Of a DNA stretch of 10,975 nt, positions 1 through 6,212 are shown piece after piece. The stretch is taken from assembly GCA_034431315.1 (NCBI GenBank), contig DAOUDK010000058.1:1-10975 (forward strand), read 5' to 3'. A program made the position numbers and the translations under genes. The notes under the pieces are model-generated. The model saw only the letters and a program-made list of their open reading frames with translations, made no database searches and was not told the origin of the DNA. The first letter of the stretch is position 1; each line of letters opens with the position of its first letter. This DNA comes from JAUWOY01 sp034431315. Lineage in GTDB: Bacteria; Chloroflexota; Anaerolineae; VGOG01.

Positions 1-571
1 CATTGGAAAAGGTCTTGCCGGTCAAGACATCCCCTGCTGCGGCATCTCCGGTCGCGGCAATCGCGCTGCCGGTGACCTCGAAGATGACCACGTCGCTTAC
101 GATCTTGCTGGCCACCAGATCCGCGTCCCCTTCCACATAGCCCGAACCGTCGTGGTAGCCTGCCACTATCGCCTGATTGGTCGTCGTGGGAGTGATCGTC
201 ACCGCCCCGTTGTTCGGCATCGCGCCCGTTTGCGGCCCCCACTGTCCACCAGTCAGCCCCCAGAAGGTCTTGCCGTCCAGTACGTTCGTTTCGGTGGCGC
301 CACTGGTGTTGTCTATCGCCGGGGCCTCGTCCATGATCTCGTTCAGGTCATGCATCGTCCCCGTCCCCGGCCCGGCGGCCGGTTCCGTGAAGGTGCTTTG
401 CGCGCCAGCCGTACCATCGTTCAGGCGGTTGTAGATGTCCTCCAGGGTGAACGACTGGGTATTCGCGGGCACATCGGGGGAATCCAGCGTCCCAACTGCG
501 GCTGATAGCCGCCCCACACCGAATGCCAGGGCGACCAATACGAGAGCGATTAGTACGTATCTACTACGCAT
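1..571 (-). CDS. Secreted repeat protein with phage tail-fibre-like modules (C-terminus beyond window)
   Basis: The frame is open from an ATG at 571-569 to the window edge (about 190 codons seen). An ideal ribosome site (AGGAGGT, 578-584) lies 7 bases upstream of the ATG. The N-terminus is a clear signal peptide (MRSRYVLIALVLVALAFGVG, then RLSAA), so the product is exported. After it come 'LEDIYNRLNDGTAG', a Gly/Pro-rich stretch, 'LDGKTFWGLTGGQWGPQTG', and then 'ITPTTTNQAIVAGYHDGSG' followed by 'VEGDADLVASKI' and 'AAGDVLTGKTFSN'. The 'LxGKTF' unit occurs twice (about 262-290 and 3-30), so another module probably begins at the edge. Similar 'TITPxTxxQTIxAGYHxGSG' strings are known from phage tail-fibre proteins and from secreted bacterial repeat proteins. 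The function is unknown; a surface or adhesive role is a guess. It is transcribed divergently from the amidase gene. Confidence 0.8.
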   Translation of the reverse strand, partial: MRSRYVLIALVLVALAFGVGRLSAAVGTLDSPDVPANTQSFTLEDIYNRLNDGTAGAQSTFTEPAAGPGTGTMHDLNEIMDEAPAIDNTSGATETNVLDGKTFWGLTGGQWGPQTGAMPNNGAVTITPTTTNQAIVAGYHDGSGYVEGDADLVASKIVSDVVIFEVTGSAIAATGDAAAGDVLTGKTFSN

Positions 572-625
572 GATGTAACCTCCTTTGAATTGCGTAAAGT
601 TCCACGTAAGGTGACTGGCAATTCT

Positions 626-653
626 ATTATACTACACCCCCCGGCGTTGTCAA
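626..653 (-). promoter_or_regulatory. Sigma70-type promoter of the secreted repeat protein
   Basis: Read on the minus strand, TTGACA (653-648) and TATAAT (631-626) are both perfect consensus hexamers with a 16-base spacer. Transcription would start near 619, giving a leader of roughly 48 bases before the ATG at 571. This is the best promoter by sequence in the window. Confidence 0.75.
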
Positions 654-683
654 GCATGGTTCATCATTCGCTGTCACGTTTTC

Positions 684-712
684 TTGTCAAATCCCGCTTT
701 TGCTGGTACAAT
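684..712 (+). promoter_or_regulatory. Sigma70-type promoter of the amidase gene
   Basis: TTGTCA (684-689) and TACAAT (707-712) are separated by exactly 17 bases, each hexamer one base off consensus. The start point would be near 719, about 15 bases before the chosen ATG at 735. The TTG at 684, which opens the longest reading frame, lies in this -35 box and so is not a credible start codon. Confidence 0.65.
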
Positions 713-734
713 CGGGGCTCAGGGAGTGACACTT

Positions 735-3107
735 ATGAAGAACATAGCTAGCAGCTTGATAATTGTAGTTATCCTGCTCATGGCCCTCATCGCAGGAGCC
801 ACCGACCTTTCCATTGCTCAGGAGGCGACAACTCGCGGCGACGACTGGGTGCAGACCACGGCGGCGGACTTCGAGGCTGGGGTTGGCCAGGGCATCCGGG
901 TGACGCGAGAGGGCGATGGCGAGTTGCGCCTGGCGGCGGGAGAGACGACGGGCGTGTTTACCTCTACCGTAGGCTCAACTGATTTTTTCTTCAACGCTGT
1001 GGGGGCTCACTGGTCAGCCGACGCGCCTCCCAACACGCAATTGACTGTTGCGGTTCGCATCAGCTTGGATGGAGCGGCCTGGTCGCCCTGGCAGAACATT
1101 GTCGAGGTCGAGCGGGGTCGGGACGGGCGATTCTACGGCGGGAACCTTATCATGACTGAAGGAGGGCGTTATCTTCAGTATCGTTTGGCCTTGCAAACAA
1201 CTACCTCTTTCCTTTCCCCTAAGCTGTCGGAGATCACCCTGACTTACATAGATTCCACCGCCGGCCCCGATTTGGCCGAGGCGAAGACAGCGGCGCAAAG
1301 CGAGATTCCAGCCCAGGGCGCGCCCCAGCCGTCCATCATACCCCGCTCTGGCTGGGGGGCCAACGAGAGCTACATGACCTGGCCTCCTGAGCATCATCCC
1401 GCGCACAAGATCATCGTCCATCACACCGTCACCCAGAATTACGACCCCGACCCGCCGTCCACCATTCGGGCCATCTATTACTACCATGCCGTGACCAAAG
1501 ACTGGGGCGACATCGGCTATAACTATTTGGTGGACTGGCAGGGCAACATCTACGAAGGGCGCTACGGAGGCCCCGACGTAATAGGTGCTCATGCTGGTGG
1601 ATACAACTGCGGCAGCGTAGGCATTAGCGCCATAGGCAGCTATGGCAACACTGTACCTCCAGACGAGCCTCCCAGCGTCGAGCCGCCCCCGGCCCTGTTA
1701 GATGCTATCACCGATCTGGCAGCCTGGGAGTGCAACCGCAGCCTGTTTAATCCCAACGAGAGTTCTTACTTCGTGGATATGACCACCCAGAACATCGCCG
1801 GCCACCGCGATTACAACCAGACGGCCTGCCCTGGCGATTACCTTTACGCTGAGCTGCCCTATCTGCGCGACCAGGTTTGGCAGAGAATCCAGGCCCACAC
1901 ACCTCAGTATCTGGCTCAATTCCTCGATCACGACACGCCGACAGTCATGCTGGCTAACAGCACCTACGAGGTGAACTTGTCAGTACAGAACGCCGGCACC
2001 CTGACCTGGCCGGCGGATGGGGAGAACCCTGTGCACCTGGGCTATCATTGGTGTGATGAGATTGGGGAGCCGGTGGTACAGCCGCCGGAGCACGACCACC
2101 GTGCCCCCTTGGACGAGGACGTGCCCTTCGCCCACACAGCGGTTTTCAGTACGGCCCTGGTGACAGCGCCCGGAGAACTGGGTCAGTACACCCTGAAATG
2201 GGACCTCGTCCACGAGGATGTCACCTGGTTCGCCGATCAAGGCAGCGCCACCCTGGATGTAGCCGTCTCTGTCGTCTCTGGCGACCTTTACTTACCTCTG
2301 ATTGTCAAAGACTATCTACCATCGACCCTAACGCCTACGGTCACAGCAACCGCGACCTACACCTCCACTTCGACATCAACTGCAACCCCTACAGTCACCA
2401 CGACGCTGACCAGTACGCCCACAGCAACCGCGACCTACACCTCCACTCCGACATCAACTGCAACCCCTACAGTCACCACGACGCCGACCGGCACCCCCAC
2501 TGCCACGCCGACAAGCACACCTACAGAAACGCCAACCAGCACCTCCACGCCGACATCAACTCCCACACCTACGGCCACTTCCACACCGACTCCCACAGAT
2601 ACGCCCACGCCAACCAGCACCCCAACGCAGATTCCTTGCGATGAGCTGATTTGCAACGGTGATTTTGAAACGACGGAGTGCTGGATCATCGGGGATACAC
2701 CACGCCCAGCGGGCTACTCCACGGCTGTGGCTAGGTCGGGTTCCTGGGCCATGCGCCTGGGGATCACCCACCAGAGCGATATCGAAAGTTGGTCCTCCGT
2801 CTATCAGAAAGTGACTATTCCTGGGGACGCAGTGAGCGCTACCCTGTCGTTCTGGTACCACCCTCTCTGTCAAGATGACGCCGACGATTGGCAAGCGGCG
2901 ATCATATATGACCAGAATTGGGGGCTTCTAGACTGGGCGATGCCGAAGGTCTGCTCCGACGGCCAAACCTGGACGCACCATGCCTTTGACCTGACGACCT
3001 ACAAGGGACAGACCATCATAATCTACTTCAACGTCTACAACAACGGGGTGGGCAATCGCAAAACGGCTATGTATCTGGACGATGTGTCGGTACAAATCTG
3101 TAGGTAG
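735..3107 (+). CDS. Secreted modular N-acetylmuramoyl-L-alanine amidase / PGRP-domain protein
   Basis: The 790-residue exported protein starts at ATG 735, preceded by AGGGAG about 9 bases upstream; the longer frame from TTG 684 runs through the promoter. Residues 1-30 are a signal peptide. A beta-rich domain (about 35-180) is followed by an amidase_2/PGRP domain (about 203-385) beginning 'IIPRSGWGA'. By alignment with T7 lysozyme the zinc ligands are H229 ('VHHTV'), H357 ('GHRDYNQ') and C365 ('ACPGD'), with catalytic Tyr262 ('GYNYLVD'). All are present, so an active zinc amidase cleaving the muramoyl-L-Ala bond is expected. Residues about 395-520 look like an NBR1-type Ig domain ('LTWPADGENPVHLGYHW'). 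Then come 'YLPLIVK', a roughly 100-residue Thr/Pro/Ser linker, and a C-terminal jelly-roll-like domain (about 636-790, 'CNGDFE' to 'YLDDVSV') that may bind carbohydrate. The likely role is cell-wall turnover or attack on other bacteria outside the cell. Confidence 0.9.
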   Translation: MKNIASSLIIVVILLMALIAGATDLSIAQEATTRGDDWVQTTAADFEAGVGQGIRVTREGDGELRLAAGETTGVFTSTVGSTDFFFNAVGAHWSADAPPNTQLTVAVRISLDGAAWSPWQNIVEVERGRDGRFYGGNLIMTEGGRYLQYRLALQTTTSFLSPKLSEITLTYIDSTAGPDLAEAKTAAQSEIPAQGAPQPSIIPRSGWGANESYMTWPPEHHPAHKIIVHHTVTQNYDPDPPSTIRAIYYYHAVTKDWGDIGYNYLVDWQGNIYEGRYGGPDVIGAHAGGYNCGSVGISAIGSYGNTVPPDEPPSVEPPPALLDAITDLAAWECNRSLFNPNESSYFVDMTTQNIAGHRDYNQTACPGDYLYAELPYLRDQVWQRIQAHTPQYLAQFLDHDTPTVMLANSTYEVNLSVQNAGTLTWPADGENPVHLGYHWCDEIGEPVVQPPEHDHRAPLDEDVPFAHTAVFSTALVTAPGELGQYTLKWDLVHEDVTWFADQGSATLDVAVSVVSGDLYLPLIVKDYLPSTLTPTVTATATYTSTSTSTATPTVTTTLTSTPTATATYTSTPTSTATPTVTTTPTGTPTATPTSTPTETPTSTSTPTSTPTPTATSTPTPTDTPTPTSTPTQIPCDELICNGDFETTECWIIGDTPRPAGYSTAVARSGSWAMRLGITHQSDIESWSSVYQKVTIPGDAVSATLSFWYHPLCQDDADDWQAAIIYDQNWGLLDWAMPKVCSDGQTWTHHAFDLTTYKGQTIIIYFNVYNNGVGNRKTAMYLDDVSVQICR
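2343..2490 (+). repeat. In-frame 78-bp-period direct duplication in the Thr/Pro linker
   Basis: Two nearly identical 70-base blocks, 2343-2412 and 2421-2490, are offset by 78 bases (26 codons) and differ by only about two T/C changes. They encode 'TATATYTSTxTSTATPTVTT' twice. The near-identity at DNA level points to a recent in-frame duplication lengthening the interdomain linker. The whole stretch 2330-2630 is low-complexity ACN/CCN codons. Confidence 0.85.
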
Positions 3108-3135
3108 GCAGTTTTCTCTTTTACCCAGCCTGTAG

Positions 3136-3141
3136 TATAAT
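3136..3141 (+). promoter_or_regulatory. Possible -10 box of the corA-rsmG operon
   Basis: A perfect TATAAT lies 22 bases before the corA ATG. The expected -35 region (3112-3119) is only a T/C-rich tract (TTTTCT), so the -35 match is weak. A start near 3148 would leave a very short leader that still holds the GAGGAGG ribosome site (3152-3158). The only other sequence between the amidase stop (3107) and this box is a T-rich stretch. Confidence 0.4.
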
Positions 3142-3163
3142 ATGCAGCAGAGAGGAGGTAGCC

Positions 3164-4078
3164 ATGAGCATCGAGACCGTCACCCACGGGAAAGTCACCT
3201 GGACCAACATCGAGAAGCCAACGCTGGAAGATATTGAGGTGCTGCGGCGCAACTACAACTTCCACCCTCTGGATTTGGAGGACTGCCTGAGTAAGATTGA
3301 GCGGCCCAAGATTGACGAGTATGAGGACTACTTATTCATCGTTATGCATTTTCCGGTTTACGACGCCGACAAACACGTAAGCCGCCCCAGCGAAGTTGAC
3401 TTTTTTATCGGCTCTGGCTACCTCGTCACCGTCCACGATGGCATTCTTGGACCGATCTACCAGTTGTTCGACGACTGCCAGCGCTATGAACGGACCAGGG
3501 TCAAGCACATGGGGCGCGAGGCAGGCCGCCTGCTCTACAGCGTCATAGATGCTTTGGTGGACTACTGCTTTCCCGTCCTGGACAAAGTGGATTCCAACAT
3601 CCACGTTATCGAGGAGGAGGTCTTCACCGCAGATATGCGGCGCGTCGTCCAGGACATCTCCATCGTGCGCCGCGATATAATTGCCCTGCGGCGGATCATC
3701 AGACCTCAGATAGCCATTGTCGCCAACCTGGAGCAAAAGGACAGGCCGTTCATCCGAGAGGATTTGGACGTCTATTTCGGCGACATCGTGGACCACCTGA
3801 ACAAAGCCAGGGATATACTGGAAGACCACCGCGAGGTCATCGAAGGATTGAGCGAGACCAGCGATTCTGTGATCTCCTATCGCATCAACGAGGTGATGCG
3901 CATCTTGGCCATTATTTCCGTCGTCATGCTCCCCTTGACCCTGCTCTCAGGCATCTATGGCATGAACATCTACCTGCCTTTGGCCAGGCATCCCTACTCC
4001 TTTATCTTTGTCATCGGATTGATGATACTCCTGGCTGGGGGTATGGGGTTTTACTTCAAGCGTCGGGGCTGGCTGTAG
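3164..4078 (+). CDS. corA: CorA-family magnesium/cobalt transport protein
   Basis: This 304-residue inner-membrane divalent-cation channel is of usual CorA length. The N-terminal two thirds is the cytoplasmic regulatory domain: alpha/beta ('VTWTNIEKPTLEDIEVL', 'HPLDLEDCLS', 'DFFIGSGYLVTVH') followed by a long charged helix (about 155-245) that would form the funnel stalk. Two C-terminal membrane segments follow (about 246-266 and 279-297). The signature YGMN is at 265-268, just after the first segment, where it forms the selectivity loop in known CorA pentamers; a basic tail (KRRGWL) ends the protein. ATG 3164 has a strong GAGGAGG site 5 bases upstream. The stop codon overlaps the rsmG start by one base, so the two are probably co-translated, although no functional link is known. 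The cation carried (Mg, Co, Ni or Zn) cannot be told from sequence. Confidence 0.95.
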   Translation: MSIETVTHGKVTWTNIEKPTLEDIEVLRRNYNFHPLDLEDCLSKIERPKIDEYEDYLFIVMHFPVYDADKHVSRPSEVDFFIGSGYLVTVHDGILGPIYQLFDDCQRYERTRVKHMGREAGRLLYSVIDALVDYCFPVLDKVDSNIHVIEEEVFTADMRRVVQDISIVRRDIIALRRIIRPQIAIVANLEQKDRPFIREDLDVYFGDIVDHLNKARDILEDHREVIEGLSETSDSVISYRINEVMRILAIISVVMLPLTLLSGIYGMNIYLPLARHPYSFIFVIGLMILLAGGMGFYFKRRGWL

Positions 4079-4806
4079 TGAAGCTGTTATCTGAGGGCGC
4101 CCGCCTTATGGGCTTGGAGCTGAACGAGGAACACCTCGGGGCGTTTGAAATCTACTACAGGGAACTGGTGGCCTGGAACGAGAAATTCAACCTGACCGCC
4201 ATCACCGACTACGATCAGGTTCAGATCAAGCACTTCCTCGATTCACTTACCTGTCTGTTGGCTGACGAGGACTTCACGAGGACCATCTGTCAACAACGGG
4301 GGGTGAGGGCCATTGACGTCGGCGCGGGGGCGGGGTTTCCAGGACTTCCACTCAAGATCGTTTGCCCTGGCTTGCGACTGACGCTGTTAGAGGCTACCGG
4401 CAAGAAGGTCGGCTTTTTGGAGCACATCGTTAGCCGCCTGGGGCTGGTGGGGGTCGAGGTCATCAAGGGGCGAGCGGAGGAGCTGGGTCGGGACGCGGCC
4501 CACCGCGAACGCTACGACCTGGCCCTGGCCAGAGCAGTGGCCGAACTGCCCGTCCTGGTGGAATACGCCCTGCCCTTCTGCCGACTGGGCGGCCTTTTCG
4601 TGGCCCAGAAGGGAGCCGAGGGCGATGCCGAGGCCAAGGCGGCCGAAGGGGCCATCGCTACGCTAGGAGGCGCTTTGCGTCGTATCGTACACCTGGAGTT
4701 GCCGCATCTGGCCGAGGCTCGGTCTCTGGTAGTCATCGAAAAGATAGCCCCCACGCCCGAGAAATACCCCCGCCGCCCAGGCATCCCCAGCAAACGTCCC
4801 CTCTAA
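4078..4806 (+). CDS. rsmG: 16S rRNA (guanine527-N7)-methyltransferase RsmG
   Basis: This 242-residue cytoplasmic SAM-dependent enzyme methylates N7 of G527 in 16S rRNA. The family N-terminus ('YYRELVAWNEKFNLTAI', 26-42) and 'KHFLDSL' (51-57) are followed by the SAM-binding glycine loop 'DVGAGAGFPGLPLKI' (80-94). The acidic loop 'LLEATGKKVGFLEH' (103-116), 'RAVAELPVLVEY' (152-163), 'AQKG' (176-179) and the conserved tail 'KYPRRPGIPSKRPL' complete the fold. Length and order match the family (also called GidB). The GTG start overlaps the last base of the corA stop codon, with no clear ribosome site of its own, which suggests translational coupling. Its stop codon TAA (4804-4806) lies inside a heptanucleotide repeat, and recF ends head-on three bases later. 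Confidence 0.95.
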   Translation: MKLLSEGARLMGLELNEEHLGAFEIYYRELVAWNEKFNLTAITDYDQVQIKHFLDSLTCLLADEDFTRTICQQRGVRAIDVGAGAGFPGLPLKIVCPGLRLTLLEATGKKVGFLEHIVSRLGLVGVEVIKGRAEELGRDAAHRERYDLALARAVAELPVLVEYALPFCRLGGLFVAQKGAEGDAEAKAAEGAIATLGGALRRIVHLELPHLAEARSLVVIEKIAPTPEKYPRRPGIPSKRPL

Positions 4807-4828
4807 TCTCTAATCTCCAATCTCCAAT
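4801..4828. repeat. Heptanucleotide tandem repeat at the rsmG/recF convergent end
   Basis: There are four perfect-period heptads: CTCTAAT twice, then CTCCAAT twice (4801-4828). The tract supplies the last codon and TAA stop of rsmG on the plus strand and the TAG stop (4812-4810) plus the last residues (LEIGD) of recF on the minus strand. The reverse complement, ATTGGAG/ATTAGAG, has the same ATTRG core as the tract in the dnaN-recF spacer. Confidence 0.85.
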
Positions 4829-6048
4829 CCCAGTTGGTCATTGGCGATTTCCTCGATTCTCCCCTCTTGTACCCTCAGTAGAGTGGCTTGAGCCAGGAAG
4901 TCGGGGCTGTAGGCATCCCAATGGGTGGTGGTGAGGATGGCCTGCTGGCTATTCTCTATCGCCTTCATCAAATAGCGGCGTCGAGCCTCATCTAACTCCG
5001 ACATGACTTCGTCCAGGAGCATGATGGGCTGTTCGCCCGTCTCCCTGGCCAGAAGCTTCGCCTCAGCCAGTTTCATGGCCAGGACCACGGTGCGCTGTTG
5101 GCCGCGGGAGCCGTAGATTCGCATATCCACGCCGCCGGCCAGAAAGCGCAAGTCGTCTCGGTGGGGGCCGATCAGCGACATGCCCCGCTGAATCTCCTCG
5201 CGAGTGATCTCCCGCAACTGCTCTAAGAAAGACTCCCTGATATCAGATTCCGAATATCTAATACCCAATACCCCCTCCGAGCCAAGCCCCAAAGGTATCT
5301 GGTAGGATTTTTCGGGCATCCTGATGCTCGGCTCGTAGCGCAGAGACAGATGCCCATCCTGGCTCGTTAGTTCCAGGTGGATGGCTCTGGCCAATTCTTC
5401 TAGCTCGGCGATCACCGCTTGTCGGCGGGCGACCACGTGGGCTCCGTCTTCGGCCAGCTTCTCATCCCAGAAACGGAGTTGCTCGGGGCTGTTCCTGCGC
5501 TCCTGCAACTGGCGCAGGAGGTGGTTGCGCTGGGTCAGGACGCGATTATACCGTCGGAGGGTGCGACAGTAAACAGGATTGAACTGGCAGATGGTGGTGT
5601 CGAGATAACGTCGCCGCCCGCTGGGCGAGCCGGCAACCAGGTCAATATCCTGCGGCATAAAGAGGACCACGTTGAGCTGGCCGATGAGGTCCAGGACACG
5701 CTTGGGCACGCCGTTGATACGGATCTGCTTCTTGAGGCTATGGGCGTTCGCTTCTGGAGACGGCTCCTTGAGCAGCGTGATCTCCAGACGCTGCAGAACT
5801 CTGTCCTTCTGCATCTGGCCTACCAGGCGGGCAAAGGTCAGCTCCTCTTCCTCGGCCAGCCAGTTGATCAGCTCGCGGTCGGCCGTCGCGTAAGGCGAGC
5901 GCGCCGTGGCCAGGTAGTAGATGGCCTCGAGGAGGTTGGTCTTACCCTGGGCGTTCTCCCCCTGGATGAGAATGATGCCAGGGGGGAGCTCTAGCTCCAG
6001 GCGGGCGTAGTTTCTGAAGTTAGCGAGGGAGAGGTGCTTGAGATACAC
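4810..6048 (-). CDS. recF: DNA replication and repair protein RecF
   Basis: This 412-residue SMC-like ATPase works with RecO/RecR to load RecA at single-strand gaps. The N-terminus 'YLKHLSLANFRNY' is typical, with Walker A 'GENAQGKT' (about 30-37), 'GRRRYLD' (about 144-150), 'LIGPHRDDL' (about 292-300), ABC signature 'YGSRGQQRT' (about 312-320) and Walker B 'IMLLDEVMSELD' (about 342-353). I chose GTG 6048: GGAG (6058-6055) lies 6 bases upstream and the protein then begins at the family-typical YLK. A GTG at 6060 would add four residues but lacks a ribosome site. The frame is somewhat long for RecF. Residues about 259-270 (GVLGIRYSESDI) are encoded by a heptanucleotide repeat and look like an insertion. 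It lies 150-160 bases downstream of dnaN with its own promoter and leader hairpin. Confidence 0.93.
   Translation of the reverse strand: MYLKHLSLANFRNYARLELELPPGIILIQGENAQGKTNLLEAIYYLATARSPYATADRELINWLAEEEELTFARLVGQMQKDRVLQRLEITLLKEPSPEANAHSLKKQIRINGVPKRVLDLIGQLNVVLFMPQDIDLVAGSPSGRRRYLDTTICQFNPVYCRTLRRYNRVLTQRNHLLRQLQERRNSPEQLRFWDEKLAEDGAHVVARRQAVIAELEELARAIHLELTSQDGHLSLRYEPSIRMPEKSYQIPLGLGSEGVLGIRYSESDIRESFLEQLREITREEIQRGMSLIGPHRDDLRFLAGGVDMRIYGSRGQQRTVVLAMKLAEAKLLARETGEQPIMLLDEVMSELDEARRRYLMKAIENSQQAILTTTHWDAYSPDFLAQATLLRVQEGRIEEIANDQLGLEIGD
5239..5273. repeat. Heptanucleotide repeat tract inside the recF coding sequence
   Basis: Plus-strand heptads are GATATCA, GATTCCG, AATATCT, AATACCC, AATACCC (35 bases, 5' ones degenerate). 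Positions 5253-5271 are the exact reverse complement of 6187-6205 in the dnaN-recF spacer (19 of 19 bases). In recF they are read as GVLGIRYSESDI, between the coiled-coil arm and the conserved 'GPHRDDL' region. Confidence 0.75.
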
Positions 6049-6061
6049 TTCGTGCTCCACC

Positions 6062-6117
6062 GCGAAGGCGACTAAACGCCCTCGGAGCTCGATAATCGCG
6101 AGGGCGTTTGACTTCGC
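6062..6117. promoter_or_regulatory. Large hairpin in the recF leader
   Basis: A perfect 11-base-pair inverted repeat (6074-6084 with 6099-6109, arms AAACGCCCTCG/CGAGGGCGTTT) has a 14-base loop. A further six pairs (GCGAAG 6062-6067 with CTTCGC 6112-6117) extend it across a small internal loop. It sits between the putative recF promoter and the recF ribosome site (6058-6055). No U-run follows on either strand, so it is not a standard intrinsic terminator; an RNA leader structure affecting recF or the dnaN-recF mRNA is more likely. Confidence 0.6.
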
Positions 6118-6137
6118 TAATTCAAAGATCGCTATCC

Positions 6138-6166
6138 ACTATATATTGTGGTCAATCGCAAGTCAA
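6138..6166 (-). promoter_or_regulatory. Putative recF promoter
   Basis: On the minus strand TTGACT (6166-6161) and TATAGT (6143-6138) are spaced by 17 bases, each one base from consensus. A start near 6131 gives a roughly 83-base leader containing the hairpin at 6062-6117. The -35 box overlaps the first heptad of the adjacent repeat tract. Confidence 0.6.
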
Positions 6167-6212
6167 TATCCAATATCTAGTATTTAGTATTGGGTATTAG
6201 ATATTGGGTATT
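6164..6212. repeat. Heptanucleotide tandem repeat in the dnaN-recF spacer
   Basis: Seven heptads run without interruption: CAATATC twice, TAGTATT twice, then GGGTATT, AGATATT, GGGTATT. Within it 6170-6179 and 6198-6207 form a perfect 10-bp inverted repeat (CCAATATCTA/TAGATATTGG). The tract ends in the dnaN stop codon (TAA on the minus strand, 6213-6211) and starts in the recF -35 box, so it fills the space between the two genes' signals. Confidence 0.85.

Noticed and set aside
152..505. Plus-strand frames of 117 and 85 codons
   Set aside because: They are antisense to the minus-strand secreted protein, which has a signal peptide, ribosome site and consensus promoter.
684..734. 17-codon N-terminal extension of the amidase from TTG 684
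   Set aside because: The codons lie in the promoter (-35 at 684-689, -10 at 707-712), there is no ribosome site, and the signal peptide begins at ATG 735.
2198..2644. 148-codon plus-strand frame rich in His and Asn
   Set aside because: It is the alternate reading of the low-complexity Thr/Pro linker of the amidase; composition is an artefact of ACN/CCN codons.
5419..5994. 191-codon plus-strand frame
   Set aside because: Fully antisense to recF, with no ribosome site or recognisable sequence; high GC keeps the frame open.
6062..6117. Hairpin as rho-independent terminator of dnaN
   Set aside because: The stem is strong but no U-run follows on the transcribed strand, and it lies downstream of the recF promoter.
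6130..6155. Two DnaA-box-like 9-mers facing each other (TATCCAC...GTGGTCA)
   Set aside because: Each matches the box at only 7 of 9 positions, and the region is better explained as the recF promoter; not enough to call an origin.
4801..6212. Heptad tracts considered as CRISPR or phage-type repeats
   Set aside because: Units are 7 bases without spacers, so they are simple tandem repeats.
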